From Theionarchaea archaeon (GTDB lineage: Archaea; Methanobacteriota_B; Thermococci; Methanofastidiosales; SZ-28-30), in the NCBI GenBank assembly GCA_018992685.1, contig JACVGT010000007.1:64001-106377 (forward strand): a stretch of DNA of 42,377 bases, read 5' to 3'. The number at the start of each line of letters is the position of its first letter. The stretch's first letter is position 1. The notes under the pieces were generated by a model. The model saw only the letters and a list, made by a program, of their open reading frames with translations, was not told the DNA's origin and made no database searches. This document shows, piece after piece, positions 40,751 to 42,377 of the stretch. The translations under genes were made by a program, and so were the position numbers.

Positions 40751-42376
40751 TCAGCTTATCAGTTTCTTCCAACATTTCCGACAGATAGCTCGCTCCTCAT
40801 AGTTCCTGTGAGGTTCTTGAACATAAAATATTGCACCGCAATCACTACATGTCCACTTACTCAGCCTCGATATGTCAACATCACCAAGACTCTCGACTCC
40901 AGATGCCACTAACCTCCTCATATTCCCCTGGCCAGCAATGATCTTTCCCTTGTCCCGCAACACTGCTAACGTATCCACAACCCTATTAGGATTTTCAAAC
41001 CTCTTCACCACATCCTCAATCCTCGTGTCATCCTGTGGGATCTGCTGCAGAATGGTCTCCTCATCATACTCGTCCAGAAGCCTCTGTTCTTTCACTTTAC
41101 ATTCTTCCTTCTTTTCCTCTAAAGTGTGACCATTTATGGAACTTTCACATTTCCTTGAACCTTCATCCTTTTTCTCCGTTTCCACCTCATTATCGTCCTC
41201 CAAAAAACATGGAACCTTTTCCGAAAAGAACCAATTATAATCCCCTTCTATTTCACACGTACCTCCATCACATTTCACGTTCAGGTTCCATACTTCCTTA
41301 AGCTCTCCCAGGTACTCTTTCAGCCGTTCCTCTGGAAATATATCCCGAAAGTACGAGTGATCACAACTATCCACAGGTTCACCAGTTTCACCCTCAAGTC
41401 TGCACTTCACAAAAATCACCCGTCTCCCATCAGTAGGATCTGGCTCATGCGTTAACCACCCAATATCCTCTAATGGCTCAAGGAACTTCGTCCTTAACCG
41501 AGTACGGCTCAGAGACATCTTATGAACTGTAACATACTTCTCCCGTATCGACTGGTACGTTATTGACCCAGGGATCTCACAGAGCACCTCATCATAAAAA
41601 TCAATGACAGGCTGAGGCACACCCGTTACCGTGGTCTCCCTCACCGAATCAAATAATGACCTCCCCACCCAGAAATCATACTCATTCGCAATCAAATATG
41701 ACCCCTCATCCCCTACACCAAAGCGGACTCTCTGCTCCTGGTGCAGAAAAGCACTCATCCGGATGAGTTCCATCAACTTATCAAAATCTCTCATAACTCG
41801 GGGCTCGTTCCTCTCGTACGTTTCAGCCAGTCCCTCTGCATACGGGACACAGACCTCAACCTCTGACTTCAGGAGATTCACCGCTTTTTTCAATAACCTC
41901 TCCTGTTCATCTTCCACATTCAGCCAGGGCCTGGAATACTGCCTCCCCTTGTATGCCAGAACCTCCCGTATCTTCTCAGTTGAAATATCTGGAGTGGTCA
42001 GCATACTCCGGGTCGATAATTCCTCCAGGAACGTATAGTCCGTGGTGCAGAACAACGTGGCAGGCCACCCCTCGATAATGACCTTTTTCGTGCCCAATTT
42101 ACCCGCGATTCTGTCCGTGATCTTGTATTCAATCTCCCTTCGATCATGGCTTAGTATGGGCCTTAACATCTCCAAGGTTTCCTTCCGCGGAGACTCCATA
42201 AACACCAGAATCTTATCCTGCAATGAAATATACACTTTCCCATTCTCTAACTGACCACGTTCATGTATTAACGCTTTGGGGGACATATCACCTATAAACC
42301 ATACATCCTTTTCCGGGAAGTACTCTGCAACAGTTTTAGCTAAGTGCGTTTTCCCCACAGAGCTCTCTCCCTTCAG
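40751..42376 (-). CDS. P-loop ATPase with winged-helix and zinc-ribbon C-terminus (partial, N-terminus off window)
   Basis: About 541 residues are in the window; the frame stays open to the right edge, so the start is missing. The visible part begins with Walker A LKGESSVGKTHLAK, then DVWFIGDMSPKAL, Walker B DKILVFMESP, the sensor LFCTTDYTF and an ELSTRSMLTTPD segment, an AAA+/helicase-like core. It continues with a helical region, a winged-helix (LSRTRLRTKFLEPLEDIGWL), an acidic Lys/Glu linker, a second winged-helix-like part (IEDVVKRFENPNRVVDTLAVL) and a C-terminal CSDCG...CRKCW zinc ribbon. This resembles replication or DNA-handling ATPases of archaeal mobile elements; that is inference. 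Confidence 0.75.
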   Translation of the reverse strand: MKGESSVGKTHLAKTVAEYFPEKDVWFIGDMSPKALIHERGQLENGKVYISLQDKILVFMESPRKETLEMLRPILSHDRREIEYKITDRIAGKLGTKKVIIEGWPATLFCTTDYTFLEELSTRSMLTTPDISTEKIREVLAYKGRQYSRPWLNVEDEQERLLKKAVNLLKSEVEVCVPYAEGLAETYERNEPRVMRDFDKLMELIRMSAFLHQEQRVRFGVGDEGSYLIANEYDFWVGRSLFDSVRETTVTGVPQPVIDFYDEVLCEIPGSITYQSIREKYVTVHKMSLSRTRLRTKFLEPLEDIGWLTHEPDPTDGRRVIFVKCRLEGETGEPVDSCDHSYFRDIFPEERLKEYLGELKEVWNLNVKCDGGTCEIEGDYNWFFSEKVPCFLEDDNEVETEKKDEGSRKCESSINGHTLEEKKEECKVKEQRLLDEYDEETILQQIPQDDTRIEDVVKRFENPNRVVDTLAVLRDKGKIIAGQGNMRRLVASGVESLGDVDISRLSKWTCSDCGAIFYVQEPHRNYEERAICRKCWKKLIS

Positions 42377-42377
42377 G

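Overview
The window is a stretch of an archaeal chromosome, most likely from a euryarchaeon. It opens with an archaeal-type ribosomal/translation cluster (S19e, PDCD5-like protein, L39e, L31e, aIF6, L18a/LX, prefoldin alpha, FtsY). It also carries archaease, an Lsm protein, FEN1 with an ATP-dependent DNA ligase, and ferredoxin-dependent 2-oxoacid oxidoreductases. Nearly every transcription unit starts with a TATA-like box about 22-30 bases before the start codon, so many mRNAs look leaderless; genes inside operons use GGAGG/GGTGA ribosome sites or ATGA overlaps. Gene content (peptide-fermenter enzymes, secreted subtilase, no methanogenesis genes here) would fit a Thermococci/Theionarchaea/Methanofastidiosa-type heterotroph, but the exact lineage is inference. 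I saw no rRNA, tRNA, IS element or CRISPR array.

Layout. 1-3.6 kb: ribosomal/translation/secretion operon on the plus strand. 3.8-10 kb: a KaiC-like protein with a broken P-loop, archaease, a secreted polysaccharide-deacetylase-like protein, a two-helix membrane protein and a membrane-embedded spermidine-synthase-like protein. 10.3-13 kb: a secreted, membrane-anchored subtilase and a secreted Ig-like surface protein. 13.5-18.3 kb: Lsm, dUTPase-type enzyme, PHP-domain protein, DNA ligase and FEN1, the last two overlapping as an Okazaki-fragment maturation pair. 18.4-21.4 kb: korB-korC plus an SPL-type radical SAM gene in one operon, then a Nudix hydrolase. 21.5-24.5 kb: acyl-CoA synthetase, a peptide-deformylase homologue and an AT-rich island with a strong promoter, a tiny Lys-rich protein and a hairpin terminator. 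24.5-30.3 kb: two EamA transporters, a MATE exporter, a bactofilin-like membrane protein, a metallo-beta-lactamase-fold protein and a ferritin-like protein. 30.5-36.4 kb: two complete back-to-back oxidoreductase operons, vorGDAB then porGDAB. 36.4-36.9 kb: a gene-free, structured stretch with a perfect 22-base palindrome. 36.9-39.8 kb: a PflA-like radical SAM protein, a DUF401 permease and a PH-SHOCT protein. 40-42.4 kb: a 5'-truncated Cas6-like RAMP gene and the C-terminal part of a large P-loop ATPase running off the right edge, possibly the edge of an accessory island.

How the genes fit together. VOR, POR and the KorBC pair oxidise branched-chain 2-oxoacids, pyruvate and probably another 2-oxoacid to acyl-CoAs while reducing ferredoxin, as in peptide-fermenting archaea; the secreted subtilase could supply peptides and the acyl-CoA synthetase handles carboxylic acids. 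FEN1, ligase, dUTPase and PHP protein form a DNA replication/repair neighbourhood. The points most worth a second look are the Lys-rich microprotein unit at 24.1-24.35 kb, the structured intergenic stretch after porB, korBC without a korA, the archaeal peptide-deformylase homologue, the two-start L18a gene, the decayed KaiC-like ATPase and the orphan truncated Cas6-like gene.
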